Assembly: GCA_019746355.1 (NCBI GenBank)
Contig: JAIESC010000029.1
Coordinates: 1 to 40,422 of the forward strand
DNA: 40,422 bases
Reading direction: 5' to 3'
Source of the DNA: Xanthobacteraceae bacterium
GTDB lineage: Bacteria > Pseudomonadota > Alphaproteobacteria > Rhizobiales > Xanthobacteraceae
The number at the start of each line of letters is the position of its first letter. Position 1 is the stretch's first letter. Shown in pieces: positions 1 to 7,762 of the stretch. The position numbers and the translations under genes are program-made. The notes below the pieces were generated by a model that worked only from the letters and a program-made list of their open reading frames with translations, ran no database searches and was not told the DNA's origin.

Positions 1-155
1 TGCTTCGCCACCTGGCCGGTCAGCGCGTAGATGCCGGTGCCGAGAATGTCGCCGACGATGAACAGCAGCAGCAGCCACGGTCCCATGACCCGGTGCAGGC
101 TCGGCTCGGCGGCGGCCTGGGTGTCCGGCGCGCGATTGGCGGTGATGTCGGCCAT
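1..155 (-). CDS. APC-family amino acid permease (N-terminal part only)
   Basis: Only the first 51 codons are in the window; the gene runs off the left edge. The start is the ATG at 155-153. After a hydrophilic stretch of about 20 residues, the first membrane helix begins at about residue 34 and contains LLLLFIVGDILGTGIYAL. A Gly-rich G-D-I-L-G-T-G-I-Y pattern in helix 1 is the substrate-binding hallmark of the APC amino acid/polyamine transporters. The substrate cannot be told from this piece. It is transcribed away from the glutathione S-transferase fragment to its right. Family assignment is fairly sure from the helix-1 signature. Confidence 0.75.
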   Translation of the reverse strand, partial: MADITANRAPDTQAAAEPSLHRVMGPWLLLLFIVGDILGTGIYALTGQVAK

Positions 156-276
156 GACGTTTCGCCCCGATTTTGACCAGACAACCAAACGCGCGAGCTG
201 CCGGAAAAGTTGCGGCCGACATTGCCCCCGCATCGGCGTCGCATCACTATTCCACGAGCGCAGCCGGGCGAATGCG

Positions 277-477
277 ATGCTGACACTCTACCACGGCGGA
301 CTCACGACCTGCTCCAGGCAGGTGCGGCGCTGCCTGCGCGAAAAAGGCATGGCTTACGAGAGCCGCTACGCCGATCTGCTGCGGTTCGAGCATCTCAGTC
401 CGGCGTATCTCAAGCTCAATGCCGACGGCGTGGTGCCGACGCTCGTGCACGACGGCAAGACTGGAACGGGCGGGTGA
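277..477 (+). pseudogene. Glutathione S-transferase N-terminal fragment
   Basis: The frame from the ATG at 277 reads MLTLYHGGLTTCSRQVRRCL, then a typical thioredoxin-like GST N-domain ending GVVPTLVHDGKTGTGG before a stop. The pattern L-Y-H-x5-S-x-(R/K)-V-R and the cis-proline segment VVPTL identify the family. A normal GST has over 200 residues, with an all-helical C-terminal domain. Here the gene stops after 66 residues, just after the cis-Pro strand and before the expected (E/D)S motif that binds the glutathione glutamyl group. I recognise no C-terminal domain in the following 120 bases, and a palindromic repeat starts at 595. It is most likely a decayed remnant. A functional half-domain protein is unlikely. 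Confidence 0.65.
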
Positions 478-594
478 TGGCGCGGCCGGCGGCGAAGTTC
501 GTCTACGCCGCAGGCTCGCCCGAGACGCCGAAGCTCGCGCAGCGGCGCACGGTCGCGGGCTTCCGCGAGTTTGGCGCCGTTAAAAAACTCTCCA

Positions 595-765
595 GTCATT
601 CCGGGACGCCGCCACAAGCGCGTTTACGCGCGTCTTCGATGCGCTACAGCGGCGGGCCCGGAATCCAGTTCAGGAGGAAGTCCCTGCGAAACTGGATTCC
701 GGGTTCGCGCCCGAAAGCGCGTTTACGCGCGTCTTCGACGCGCTATGGGCGCGCCCCGGAATGAC
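595..765. repeat. Palindromic intergenic repeat (GTCATTCCGG family)
   Basis: The block begins GTCATTCCGGG and ends CCCCGGAATGAC, with an inner pair CCGGAATCCAGTT / AACTGGATTCCGG, so the whole 171 bp folds back on itself. It carries two copies of the core GCGCGTTTACGCGCGTCTTC followed by GA(C/T)GCGCTA. The same family recurs at 2646, 19354, 20778, 22187 and, in part, 23406 and 38079. It fills most of the gap between the GST remnant and the stop of the next gene. I see no gene in 478-793. Confidence 0.85.
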
Positions 766-793
766 GGCGGAAAGTTTTTAGCAGCCTGCTCAT

Positions 794-1555
794 CTAGCGG
801 TCCTGCGGCTTGAAGCGCACGATGGTGGCAAGCGTGATCCAGTCGGCGCGTTCGCCCGCGAGATTGCGTCCGTAGATCAGGTCGATGTTGAACAGGTCGA
901 CCGGGCGCCAGCGGAGCCCGAGCTGGAACCGCGGCTCGATCGGCCCGCGCGTATCGTCGGCCGCGCCGGCCTGGCCGAACACCTCGCCGGTCAGCGTCCA
1001 GACATTGTCCGGCGTGCGCAGGTCGAAGCCTGCGCCGTAGGTGAAGTAGTCGTGTTGGGCGATCCGGTCGCGCAGATATCCGGCATTGAGGTTGAACCGC
1101 AGCACGTTCGAGACGCGCAGCGTCGCCGGCACGTTCACCGCGGTGCCGACATTCTCCCTGGCGATCAGGTCGTAGAAGGCGATGGCCGTGAACGCGACGC
1201 CCCAGGAGCCGATGCTGGTCGGCACGATGTTCATCTTCACCTTGGGAGCGGCGCCGGTGCCCCACTCGTCGTCGATGCGAAAGCGCGTGACCTGCGAGCT
1301 GAGCTCGACCGGCCGGCCGAGGTTGAACACGCAGGCCGGCGCCACGGAGGCGATCAGGTCGCGGTTGTTCGCCGACGACACCCAGGACTCGACCTTGCAC
1401 GAGCCGGGCTCCGACACCTCTGCGGTGTCGACCTGATAGGCCGCGCCCGCGGCATGCGCGCGATCCGACGCGGCCAGTGCCGCGCCCGCGCACAGCGCGA
1501 CCGCCAGCGCGCGAATGCATCCCCCCGCAACGCCCCAAGAAACGTCCACAGACAT
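794..1555 (-). CDS. Secreted beta-barrel-like outer-membrane protein, unknown function
   Basis: The protein has 253 residues. The N-terminus has a signal peptide, with a hydrophobic run at about 13-30 and a probable cleavage after AHA near residue 35. The mature part alternates polar and hydrophobic residues in short strands rich in aromatic, Gly and Asn residues, for example FQLGLRWRPVDLFNIDLIYG, which is how outer-membrane barrels look. Strand-like segments run to the C-terminus (WITLATIVRF). There is no recognisable enzyme motif. Two cysteines (in GSCKVE and APACVF) could form a disulfide. It stands alone between the GST remnant and a divergent hydrolase. Barrel character is inferred from composition; I cannot name a family. 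Confidence 0.7.
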   Translation of the reverse strand: MSVDVSWGVAGGCIRALAVALCAGAALAASDRAHAAGAAYQVDTAEVSEPGSCKVESWVSSANNRDLIASVAPACVFNLGRPVELSSQVTRFRIDDEWGTGAAPKVKMNIVPTSIGSWGVAFTAIAFYDLIARENVGTAVNVPATLRVSNVLRFNLNAGYLRDRIAQHDYFTYGAGFDLRTPDNVWTLTGEVFGQAGAADDTRGPIEPRFQLGLRWRPVDLFNIDLIYGRNLAGERADWITLATIVRFKPQDR

Positions 1556-1672
1556 GCCCCCACGTCCCCTTCGAGGCTAGATCAGGGGCGGGATGCGGGC
1601 CAGCCGTTGCCAACAGCTCCGGTGTCGGGTGCACCCTGACATCGCTTTGCGATAAGCTCGCGTCATCGCGGG

Positions 1673-2602
1673 ATGGCATCGATGACATCGCACCGGCACT
1701 GGACCTTTGGCGACCTGTCGCTGCAACGGGTGATCGAGTCCGAAGCCCCGCTGCTGTCGCCGTTCGAGATTTTCCCCGACTGCACGCAGGCCCATCTCGA
1801 TGCCAACCGGGATTGGCTCGTGCCGCGCTTTCAGGATGCGGCAAAGGACGGAGCAAGCGGGCTTCTCACCATCACCATCCAGAGCTTCCTCATCCGCCGG
1901 AACGGTCTCACCATCCTGGTCGACAGCTGCTCCGGCAACGACAAGGAGACGCGGGCCCGGCCGCAGTTCCGCCGCGCGCAATGGCCGTGGCTTGACCGGC
2001 TGCGCGAGGCCGGTGTTGCGCCGGAGGACATCGACATCGTGCTGTGCTCGCACCTGCACGTCGATCACGTCGGCTGGAACACGCGGCTCGACAACGGCCG
2101 CTGGGTGCCGACCTTTCCCAACGCGCGCTATCTGATCTCGCGCCGCGAATGGGAGCATTGGCAGGCCGCGGGCGCCAAGGCGCTCGAGCGCACCGGCGAC
2201 TACATCACCGACAGCGTGATGCCGGTGTTCGCCGCAGGGCAGGCCGAGCTGGTCGGCGACGAGCATGCGGTTGCGGCGAACGTTTCGGTCGAGCCCGCGC
2301 CCGGCCATACGCCCGGGCAGATGATGGTGCGGCTCGGCGAAGCGAGCGGGCGGGCGATCCTCTGCGCCGACCTGATGCATCATCCGCTGCAGGTCCGCTT
2401 TCCGGAGTGGAGCACGCGCTTCTGCACCGATCCGGCAGCGGCGCGAGTGACACGGCTCAACTTCTTCAAGGCGCACGCCGACACCGGCCGGCTGATCTTT
2501 CCGGCGCATTTCCCGACGCCGACCGGCGGCACCATCGCCCGCGACGGCAAGGATTTCCGCTTCACGTTCTGCGGCGAGGACCACGCCTGCTTCGGCGGCT
2601 GA
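1673..2602 (+). CDS. MBL-fold metallo-hydrolase
   Basis: A 309-residue protein of the metallo-beta-lactamase superfamily. The zinc signature HLHVDH is at residues 127-132 (H127, H129, D131, H132). Further metal ligands are probably the His in APGHTPGQ (about residue 213), the Asp in LCADLMHH and the His in FPAHFP near the C-terminus. This subfamily has an extra N-terminal segment and is usually annotated as hydrolases of unknown substrate, some acting on lactones or organophosphates. The start at 1673 is followed by a second ATG at 1682; neither has a strong ribosome binding site. The short gap to the divergent barrel gene must hold both promoters. The fold is sure, the substrate unknown. Confidence 0.85.
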   Translation: MASMTSHRHWTFGDLSLQRVIESEAPLLSPFEIFPDCTQAHLDANRDWLVPRFQDAAKDGASGLLTITIQSFLIRRNGLTILVDSCSGNDKETRARPQFRRAQWPWLDRLREAGVAPEDIDIVLCSHLHVDHVGWNTRLDNGRWVPTFPNARYLISRREWEHWQAAGAKALERTGDYITDSVMPVFAAGQAELVGDEHAVAANVSVEPAPGHTPGQMMVRLGEASGRAILCADLMHHPLQVRFPEWSTRFCTDPAAARVTRLNFFKAHADTGRLIFPAHFPTPTGGTIARDGKDFRFTFCGEDHACFGG

Positions 2603-2645
2603 GCATCACCGCGTGGTGAAGCAGGTCGCTGAAAAATTCTCCGCG

Positions 2646-2785
2646 GTCATTCCGGGGCGCGCCCGCCAGCGCGTTCACGCGCGTCTTCGACGCGCTATCG
2701 GCGCGAGCCCGGAATCCAGTTTCGCAGGGACTTTCTCCTGAGCTGGATTCCGGGCTCGCTCGCTGCGCTCGCGCCCCGGAATGAC
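2646..2785. repeat. Palindromic intergenic repeat (GTCATTCCGG family)
   Basis: Outer arms are GTCATTCCGGGG and CCCCGGAATGAC. The inner arms CCGGAATCCAGTTTCG and AGCTGGATTCCGG also pair. The core GCGCGTTCACGCGCGTCTTC occurs at about 2670. It lies just after the MBL hydrolase gene and may end its transcript as a large hairpin, although no clear T-run follows. Confidence 0.85.
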
Positions 2786-2813
2786 GCCTCGGATTTTTTC
2801 AGTAGCCTGAAAC

Positions 2814-2830
2814 TTTATAATTGTTCTAAG
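2814..2830. promoter_or_regulatory. Possible Irr/ICE iron-control box upstream of feoAB
   Basis: The 17-mer TTTATAATTGTTCTAAG is a near-palindrome with a 3-base centre. It resembles the iron control element bound by Irr in rhizobia and relatives (TTTAGAA, three bases, TTCTAAA, as I recall it), with one mismatch in each half. It sits about 60-75 bp before the feoA start in an AT-rich patch. Iron-regulated transcription of feoAB would fit. The match is by eye and the regulator is inferred. Confidence 0.45.
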
Positions 2831-2888
2831 CTTCTGATCTTTAACGGACTTTCACTTGACCGGTGTCGCGATAGGGCCCAGTTGAGCC

Positions 2889-3209
2889 ATGTCGAAACGA
2901 CGCCGGATCCGTGACATGGCCGACCATTCAGCGCCCGGTTCTGCACCGGCGAATGGCGACAAGCGCACCCCGCTCGGGCTCGCGCAGCGCGGCTTTCGCG
3001 GCACGATCGGCGCCATCGTCGTGACCGACGGCCACGGCGTGTCCGCCGCCGAGATCGAGCGGCGGCTGCTCGAGCTCGGCTTCGTCGAGGGCGGGCAGGT
3101 CGAGGTGCTGCACGAAGGCCCCCTCGGCCGCGATCCGATCGCCGTGCGCGTCAACAACACCACCATCGCGCTGCGCCGCCGCGAGGCGATGGCGGTTCTG
3201 GTGTCATGA
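2889..3209 (+). CDS. feoA: Ferrous iron transport protein FeoA
   Basis: An SH3-like cytoplasmic partner of the FeoB iron channel. The FeoA core starts at about residue 28 ([15 protein letters not shown]) and runs through [20 protein letters not shown] and [20 protein letters not shown], a standard FeoA ending. The frame gives 106 residues from the ATG at 2889. A second ATG at 2916 would give 97 residues, still longer than the usual 75-85, so the extra N-terminal 20-30 residues are either a real extension or an early start call. The last codon overlaps the feoB start (ATGA), so the two genes are translationally coupled. A possible iron box lies upstream. Confidence 0.93.
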   Translation: MSKRRRIRDMADHSAPGSAPANGDKRTPLGLAQRGFRGTIGAIVVTDGHGVSAAEIERRLLELGFVEGGQVEVLHEGPLGRDPIAVRVNNTTIALRRREAMAVLVS

Positions 3210-5092
3210 GCGCGGTGGTCGAAACCGGCACTTGGCGCTCTTGGCGCTTCGCGCTGGTCGGCACGCCGAACAGCGGCAAGACCGCGCTGTTCAATGCGCT
3301 GACCGGCAGCCGGCAGAAGGTCGCGAACTATCCGGGCGTCACCGTCGAGCGCAAGGCGGGCACGCTGCAGACCGCCGCCGGCCACCGCATCGATCTCGTC
3401 GATCTGCCGGGCACCTATTCGCTCCGCGGACGGAGCCCCGACGAGGAGATCACCCGCGACGTGGTGCTCGGCAAGCTCGCCGCCGAAGCACCCGACGTCC
3501 TGCTTTGCGTCGCCGATGCCACCAATCTTCGCGTCGCGCTGCGCCTCGTCATCGAGCTGAAGCGCACCGGGCGGCCGCTGCTGCTCGTGCTCAACATGAT
3601 CGACATCGCCCGCCGCCGCGGCATCGACATCGATCTCGACAGGCTTTCGAGCGAGCTCGGCGTGCCGGTGGTGACCTCGACCGCGGTGCGCCGCGGCGGC
3701 ACCGAGCAGCTCACACGCCGCATCGACGAGATCGTCGCGGCGGTCCCGGACCAGCGCGAAAGCACCTGGCAGCCGCCCAGCACGTCCGACCTGCGCGCGG
3801 CGCAGCGCGAGGCCGACCGCGTCATCAAGGCCGCGGTCGGCGAGCCGGTGCGGCCCGACACGCTCACCGGCCGCGCCGATGCCGTGCTGCTGCACCCGGT
3901 CGCGGGCCTGCTCATTCTGCTCTGCCTCCTGTTCGTCATGTTCCAGGCGGTGTTCGCCTGGGCGCAGCCGTTCATGGACCTGATCGAAGCGGGCTTCGAT
4001 GCGCTCGGCGCGCTGGCCGCCGCCCATCTGCCGGAAGGGCTGCTGCAAAGCTTCGTGCAGAACGGCGTCATCGCCGGGGTCGGCAGCGTCATCGTGTTCC
4101 TGCCGCAGATCCTGATCCTGTTCCTGTTCATCCTGCTGCTGGAAGACCTGGGCTACATGGCGCGCGCGGCGTTCCTGATGGACCGCATCATGGGCGGCGC
4201 GGGATTGCACGGCCGCGCCTTCATTCCGCTGTTGTCGAGCTTTGCCTGCGCGATCCCGGGAATCATGGCGACGCGGGTGATCGACAACAGGCGCGACCGC
4301 CTCACCACCATCCTGGTCGCGCCGCTGATGACCTGCTCGGCGCGCATTCCGGTCTACACGCTGATCATCTCGGCCTTCATCCCGGACCGGCAGGTGTTCG
4401 GCTTCATCGGCCTGCAGGGCCTCGTGATGTTCGCCCTCTATGCCATCGGCATCTTCAGCGCGCTCGCGGTTTCGTTCGTCGCCAATCATTTCGTCTGGCG
4501 CGAGAGCGCGACGCCGCCGTTCATGCTGGAATTGCCGGACTACAAGCGGCCGCGGCTGCGCAGCGTCGCGATCGGCCTCGTCACCCGCGCGATGATGTTC
4601 CTCAAGCGCGCCGGCACCACGATCTTCTCGATGATGGTGCTGATCTGGTTCCTGGCGTCGTTCCCGCGGCCGCCGGAAGGGGCGACCGCGCCCGCGATCG
4701 ACTACAGCCTTGCCGCGATCATCGGCAAATGGCTCGAGCCGGTGCTGGCCCCGGTCGGCTTCAACTGGCAGATCAACGTCGCGCTCATTCCGGGGATGGC
4801 CGCGCGGGAAGTTGCCGTTGCTTCTCTGGGCACGGTTTATGCGATCGAAGGCGGCAAGGAGGCCGCCGAGCAGATCGGCCAGGCGCTCGCCGGCAAATGG
4901 AGCCTCGGCACGGCGCTCGCGCTGCTCGCCTGGTACGTGTTCGCGCCGCAATGCGCCTCGACGCTCGCGGTGATCCGCCGCGAGACCGGCGGCTGGCGCT
5001 TCATGTTCATCACCTTCGCCTACATGCTGGCGCTGGCGTATCTCGCGGCGTTCATGACCTATCGCGTCGCGGTCGCGCTTGGCGCAGGGTAG
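3206..5092 (+). CDS. feoB: Ferrous iron transporter FeoB
   Basis: Inner-membrane Fe(II) transporter with an N-terminal G-protein domain, 628 residues. GTPase motifs are visible: G1 GTPNSGKT at 19-26, G3 DLPG at 66-69 and G4 NMID at 130-133. The G4 motif is the FeoB-type variant of NKxD. After a linker of about 80 residues comes the membrane domain from about residue 230, with two Gate-like segments (for example [20 protein letters not shown] and the later [20 protein letters not shown]) and the conserved [15 protein letters not shown] near the end. It is shorter than the 773-residue Escherichia coli protein, as in many alphaproteobacteria. No feoC follows. Start overlaps feoA by 4 bases. Confidence 0.96.
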   Translation: MSAVVETGTWRSWRFALVGTPNSGKTALFNALTGSRQKVANYPGVTVERKAGTLQTAAGHRIDLVDLPGTYSLRGRSPDEEITRDVVLGKLAAEAPDVLLCVADATNLRVALRLVIELKRTGRPLLLVLNMIDIARRRGIDIDLDRLSSELGVPVVTSTAVRRGGTEQLTRRIDEIVAAVPDQRESTWQPPSTSDLRAAQREADRVIKAAVGEPVRPDTLTGRADAVLLHPVAGLLILLCLLFVMFQAVFAWAQPFMDLIEAGFDALGALAAAHLPEGLLQSFVQNGVIAGVGSVIVFLPQILILFLFILLLEDLGYMARAAFLMDRIMGGAGLHGRAFIPLLSSFACAIPGIMATRVIDNRRDRLTTILVAPLMTCSARIPVYTLIISAFIPDRQVFGFIGLQGLVMFALYAIGIFSALAVSFVANHFVWRESATPPFMLELPDYKRPRLRSVAIGLVTRAMMFLKRAGTTIFSMMVLIWFLASFPRPPEGATAPAIDYSLAAIIGKWLEPVLAPVGFNWQINVALIPGMAAREVAVASLGTVYAIEGGKEAAEQIGQALAGKWSLGTALALLAWYVFAPQCASTLAVIRRETGGWRFMFITFAYMLALAYLAAFMTYRVAVALGAG

Positions 5093-5093
5093 G

Positions 5094-5124
5094 GTGGGCA
5101 AAGGCGCGTTAGCGCCGTGCCCAC
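5094..5124. terminator. Hairpin just after feoB
   Basis: GTGGGCA and TGCCCAC (5094-5100 and 5118-5124) form a perfect 7-bp outer stem. Inside it GGCGC and GCGCC form a second stem around GTTA. It begins two bases after the feoB stop, so it probably ends the operon or protects its 3' end. No T-run follows, so intrinsic termination is uncertain. Confidence 0.5.
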
Positions 5125-5341
5125 GCGCGAATTGGTGCACCGAATTTGCTGCGACGAAATTGGTGGGTTCATGACTTGTTTGCCGGAATTACCTGTTTAA
5201 TGTGAAAACGCAGGCGGGCACGGCATTCCAATGACAAGACTTGAGCAGTCAGCCGTTGCGGCGCACCGGTCGCGCCGGTGCCTGATGAGCGCTTGCCGAG
5301 TCGTCGACCAGCTATTGCAAGGTGTTTTCGGCGTAAAGCGT

Positions 5342-5868
5342 ATGTTGGTGTCTGTCGCGGCGCATTGCGCACTATTTCTCTTGTTTGTCTGTGCGCCTTG
5401 CGGCCGAATCTTGGCAACCGAAGTCGTCTCAGCAAGCGATGAGATTCGAATTCATCGTCATCTTGCTAGCATTACCCTCGGAGAGGCAGATGCGACGGAG
5501 AAATCGTTTTTTTCGATGTGAAGGGTCTTGTTGAGCGAACCACGTTGCCGGCCAACGAAGCAATCCAGGTTAGTAAAACAGCGACCGACCTGCTCAGTTC
5601 AAGTTTTCGCCTTGTGCCCGCCAAGAGCGAAGCAAATTACTTCATTCAGATTAGAGTCGATCGACTTACCAATTACGCAATCAGAAATCCAAAACGTCAG
5701 CCATCTCGCGGGCAGGTGATGATCAGCCTGTGCCGTTTGCCAATCGCGGATGCAGGTACCGATTGCGGGAACCTGACGTTCTTCTCCTTCAGCGCGTTCC
5801 AGGGCGCTGAAGCTTTGAGAAAAGCGTTTCCGATCTGGATCTCGATGACGCTGCAACGTTCCCGATAG
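5342..5868 (+). pseudogene. Secreted protein gene with a frameshift at a T7 run
   Basis: The first frame starts at ATG 5342 and encodes a clear signal peptide (hydrophobic AAHCALFLLFVCAP), then about 35 mature residues ending EKSFFSM and a stop at 5519-5521. A second frame carries on at once (FDVKGLVERTTLPANEAIQV) to the stop at 5866-5868. Reading the run of seven T at 5507-5513 as eight joins them smoothly as EKSFFFDVKGLVER, giving one protein of about 175 residues. So this is one gene with a -1 type shift: a real mutation, phase-variable slippage or a sequencing error. I do not recognise the family. Base composition is much less GC-rich than in feoB next door. Confidence 0.6.
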
Positions 5869-5878
5869 AGACAAGAAG

Positions 5879-6250
5879 AAATTGGGGTCAGAGTGGATTT
5901 TCCATCGCGCCGCGCTGAGCTCGATCGGTAATCAGCACAGCCACGTGAATTGGGGTCAGAGTGGATTTTCCATCGCGTCGCGCTAAGCTCGGTCGACGGG
6001 GAGGGCATAGCGCCCGTGAACGCGCCGGCGGCGCGGACCCCGCTGGCGCCTGACCCGCCGGCCTCACGCCGCATCCGCCGGCCGCACCCGTTTTGCAATT
6101 TCCCCGCCCTTCTCTCGCTCCACCACCGCGATATCGTGCTGGCCCTGCAAATCGAGCCAGAACTGCGCGCTATTGCCGAAATAGCGCCCGAACCGCACCG
6201 CAGTATCCGCGGCGGCTGACAGAAATTGAGGTCAGAGTGGATTTTCCATC
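5879..6250. repeat. Cluster of GGGGTCAGAGTGGATTTTCC repeats
   Basis: Three copies of an element beginning AATTGGGGTCAGAGTGGATT and continuing TTCCATCGCG and a (C/T)TAAGCTCG-like tail lie at about 5879-5927, 5947-6000 and 6222-6250. Two more copies are at 7023 and 7763. The copy at 7763 forms the left end of the RAYT transposase element, so the others are likely solo ends or remnants of related copies. No intact gene lies between 5869 and 6342. Confidence 0.75.
5947..6214. repeat. Duplicate of 7023-7290, carrying a 3' fragment of higA
   Basis: This stretch repeats 7023-7290 almost base for base: the GGGGTCAGAG end, a GC-rich spacer with GTGAACGCGCCGGCGGCGCG, then the last half of the higA gene on the minus strand. 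Identity breaks right after CCGCAGTATCCGCGG. Only the C-terminal part of HigA is encoded, so this copy cannot make an antitoxin. Confidence 0.85.
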
Positions 6251-6342
6251 TGTCGCGAATGTGCCATTTAGCTCTGTCAAAAAGAAGAAGCGCTAGGCGC
6301 TGTTCTCGATGTAGCAACTATTTCCCAGCCTGGGGCTACTAG

Positions 6343-6867
6343 ATGATGACCGTTCGATCGGCAAGTCGAGGCTATTTGCTGAGCATCGTGGTTATCGCTC
6401 TGCTCGTTCTCACCATTGTGGTTGCAGCAATGGCGATGTTGGGACTGTCCGATGAGTCGAGGGCGCTGGCGTTTGCCGTGTTGAGCATGGTGGTGCTCTA
6501 CCTGCTCCGGGGCATGTGGATCTTTGGCCTGGCATTTTTGGAGAGCCCGCGCTTTTCGATCGAAGCCTCGCGGGGGCAGCTCGTCATAAGGAATGGGCGG
6601 AAGGAAATTCGTATCAACAGCGCGGATGTCCCTGCGTACTACGTATACAACAATAAGATCGTCTTCGCAGCGCCACTCACCGGGCAAGACACCATTAGAC
6701 CGTTCGTATATGTGCGAGCCGGTCAGGTAACTCTCCGCCTTTATCTATTGGAGAATACCGCGAAAGTTCTTCGCGCACTCGCGGCCTTCGATCCCGAGTT
6801 TGTCGCGAAGAACAAATGGAATCTCGGAATGGTCGTTCAAGTTATCGGTATGGGAAGTTCGCCGTAG
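6343..6867 (+). CDS. Two-helix membrane protein with a PH-like C-terminal domain (copy 1)
   Basis: This 174-residue protein has two hydrophobic segments at about residues 10-34 and 42-62, then a soluble part of about 110 residues beginning PRFSIEASRGQLVIRNGRKE. That soluble part reads like the strand-rich bacterial PH-like domains found on short membrane proteins; the fold is inferred from pattern only. It differs at only a few residues from the second copy at 10487. In both places it is followed about 25 bases later by a gene starting MSTS(K/E)TVG. The copy here precedes only a truncated remnant of that partner. About 90 bases of upstream DNA are also conserved, so the promoter was probably duplicated too. 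Function unknown. Confidence 0.8.
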   Translation: MMTVRSASRGYLLSIVVIALLVLTIVVAAMAMLGLSDESRALAFAVLSMVVLYLLRGMWIFGLAFLESPRFSIEASRGQLVIRNGRKEIRINSADVPAYYVYNNKIVFAAPLTGQDTIRPFVYVRAGQVTLRLYLLENTAKVLRALAAFDPEFVAKNKWNLGMVVQVIGMGSSP

Positions 6868-6891
6868 CATGACTTAGCAAGGGCGCGGGCG

Positions 6892-7020
6892 ATGAGCACT
6901 AGCAAAACCGTAGGAGCCGTGGCGGCGAAGGCGACCACCGACACCTTGATAATTTATGTCTTCAGGCAGGCGGTAACGCACATCGGCATCACGCCCGTTG
7001 GCCTTGGCGTAACCAGCTTG
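6892..7020 (+). pseudogene. N-terminal remnant of the giant RTX protein gene
   Basis: The 43 codons from ATG 6892 (MSTSKTVGAVAAKATTDTLI) align with the first 43 of the intact 2150-residue gene at 11039 (MSTSETVGTLAAKAATDTLI). Homology ends at ACCAGCTTG, 7012-7020. The next bases, AAGAAATTGGGATCAGAGTG, are a mobile-element end repeat. The frame continues open through antisense higA to 7515, but that part is not homologous to the RTX protein. Copy 1 of the RTX gene was therefore cut by insertion or deletion at 7020/7021. Confidence 0.8.
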
Positions 7021-7022
7021 AA

Positions 7023-7290
7023 GAAATTGGGATCAGAGTGGATTTTCCATCGCGTCGCTCTAAGCTCGACCGGTGGGGCGGGCATCGCGCCCGTGAACGC
7101 GCCGGCGGCGCGGACCCCGCTGGCGCCTGACCCACCGGCCTCACGCCGCATCCGCCGGCCGCACCCGTTTTGCAATTTCCCCGCCCTTCTCTCGCTCCAC
7201 CACCGCGATATCGTGCTGGCCCTGCAAATCGAGCCAGAACTGCGCGCTATTGCCGAAATAGCGCCCGAGCCGCACCGCAGTATCCGCGGT
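7023..7290. repeat. Source copy of the 268-bp duplication (end repeat plus higA 3' part)
   Basis: See 5947-6214. Here the stretch is in its natural context, because higA continues intact past 7290 to its start at 7428. The GGATCAGAGTGGATTTTCC end at 7031 marks the junction with the truncated RTX gene. Confidence 0.8.
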
Positions 7291-7428
7291 GATCGAGCGA
7301 CGACCATTGAGAATGTCAGTGATGCGGCCGGACGGCACGCCGATATCGAGCGACAACCGGTTTGCGCTGAGCTTGCGCGCGGCAAGCTCGCGTCTCAGCA
7401 AGCGGCCAGGATGTGCGATCGGAGCCAT
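7141..7428 (-). CDS. higA: HigA-type antitoxin, XRE-family DNA-binding protein
   Basis: A 95-residue protein starting at ATG 7428 (MAPIAHPGRLLRRELAARKL). A helix-turn-helix of the XRE/HigA type covers about residues 18-60, with RLSLDIGVPSGRITDILNGR as the recognition unit, followed by RSITADTAVRLGRYFGNSAQ, which is nearly invariant in HigA antitoxins. The C-terminus (LDLQGQHDIAVVEREKGGEI) is also typical. It lies 4 bases after the higB stop, in the toxin-first order usual for higBA. HigA normally represses its own operon and binds HigB. Its 3' half is duplicated at 5947-6214. Confidence 0.92.
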   Translation of the reverse strand: MAPIAHPGRLLRRELAARKLSANRLSLDIGVPSGRITDILNGRRSITADTAVRLGRYFGNSAQFWLDLQGQHDIAVVEREKGGEIAKRVRPADAA

Positions 7429-7432
7429 GACA

Positions 7433-7720
7433 TCAACCTCTGTGATAATCGACGATTTCGACGCCGAAGGCATCGCCTTTGCGAAACTCGAAACAGATGC
7501 GCCAACGGTCGTTGACGGTCATCGCCCACTGGTTTTTGCGGTCGCCCTTGAGCTTGTGCAGCCCGATGCTTCGTAACGGGCTCAAGTCTTGCAGCGACTT
7601 CGCAGCGTTGAGCGCCAACAGAAGATCGATGGCCGCCTCGAAGTCCAGTCCGCGAAACTGGCTCGACGGCTCACCGTCCCACACCTTACGGGACGCCGAG
7701 TTGCGCCACGACCGGATCAT
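7433..7720 (-). CDS. higB: HigB-type mRNA-interferase toxin (RelE superfamily)
   Basis: A 95-residue protein from ATG 7720 (MIRSWRNSASRKVWDGEPSS). It has the layout of HigB toxins: an N-terminal helix region, LHKLKGDRKNQWAMTVNDRW in the middle, and RICFEFRKGDAFGVEIVDYH at the end. This family cleaves mRNA on the ribosome. The basic and aromatic residues of the C-terminal strands (R, H, Y) are present, so the toxin looks intact. It is first in a two-gene operon with higA. Its start lies about 40 bases from the end repeat of the RAYT element, so it may have moved with mobile DNA. Confidence 0.9.
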   Translation of the reverse strand: MIRSWRNSASRKVWDGEPSSQFRGLDFEAAIDLLLALNAAKSLQDLSPLRSIGLHKLKGDRKNQWAMTVNDRWRICFEFRKGDAFGVEIVDYHRG

Positions 7721-7762
7721 GGCAGAAACATACGACGTGGCACGGTGAAGGACAAGCAAGGA

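Noticed and set aside
2852..5140. Long open frame (762 codons) on the minus strand opposite feoAB
   Set aside because: It mirrors feoA and feoB codon bias; the product is Arg/Asp/His-rich without any known domain, whereas the plus strand encodes complete FeoA and FeoB.
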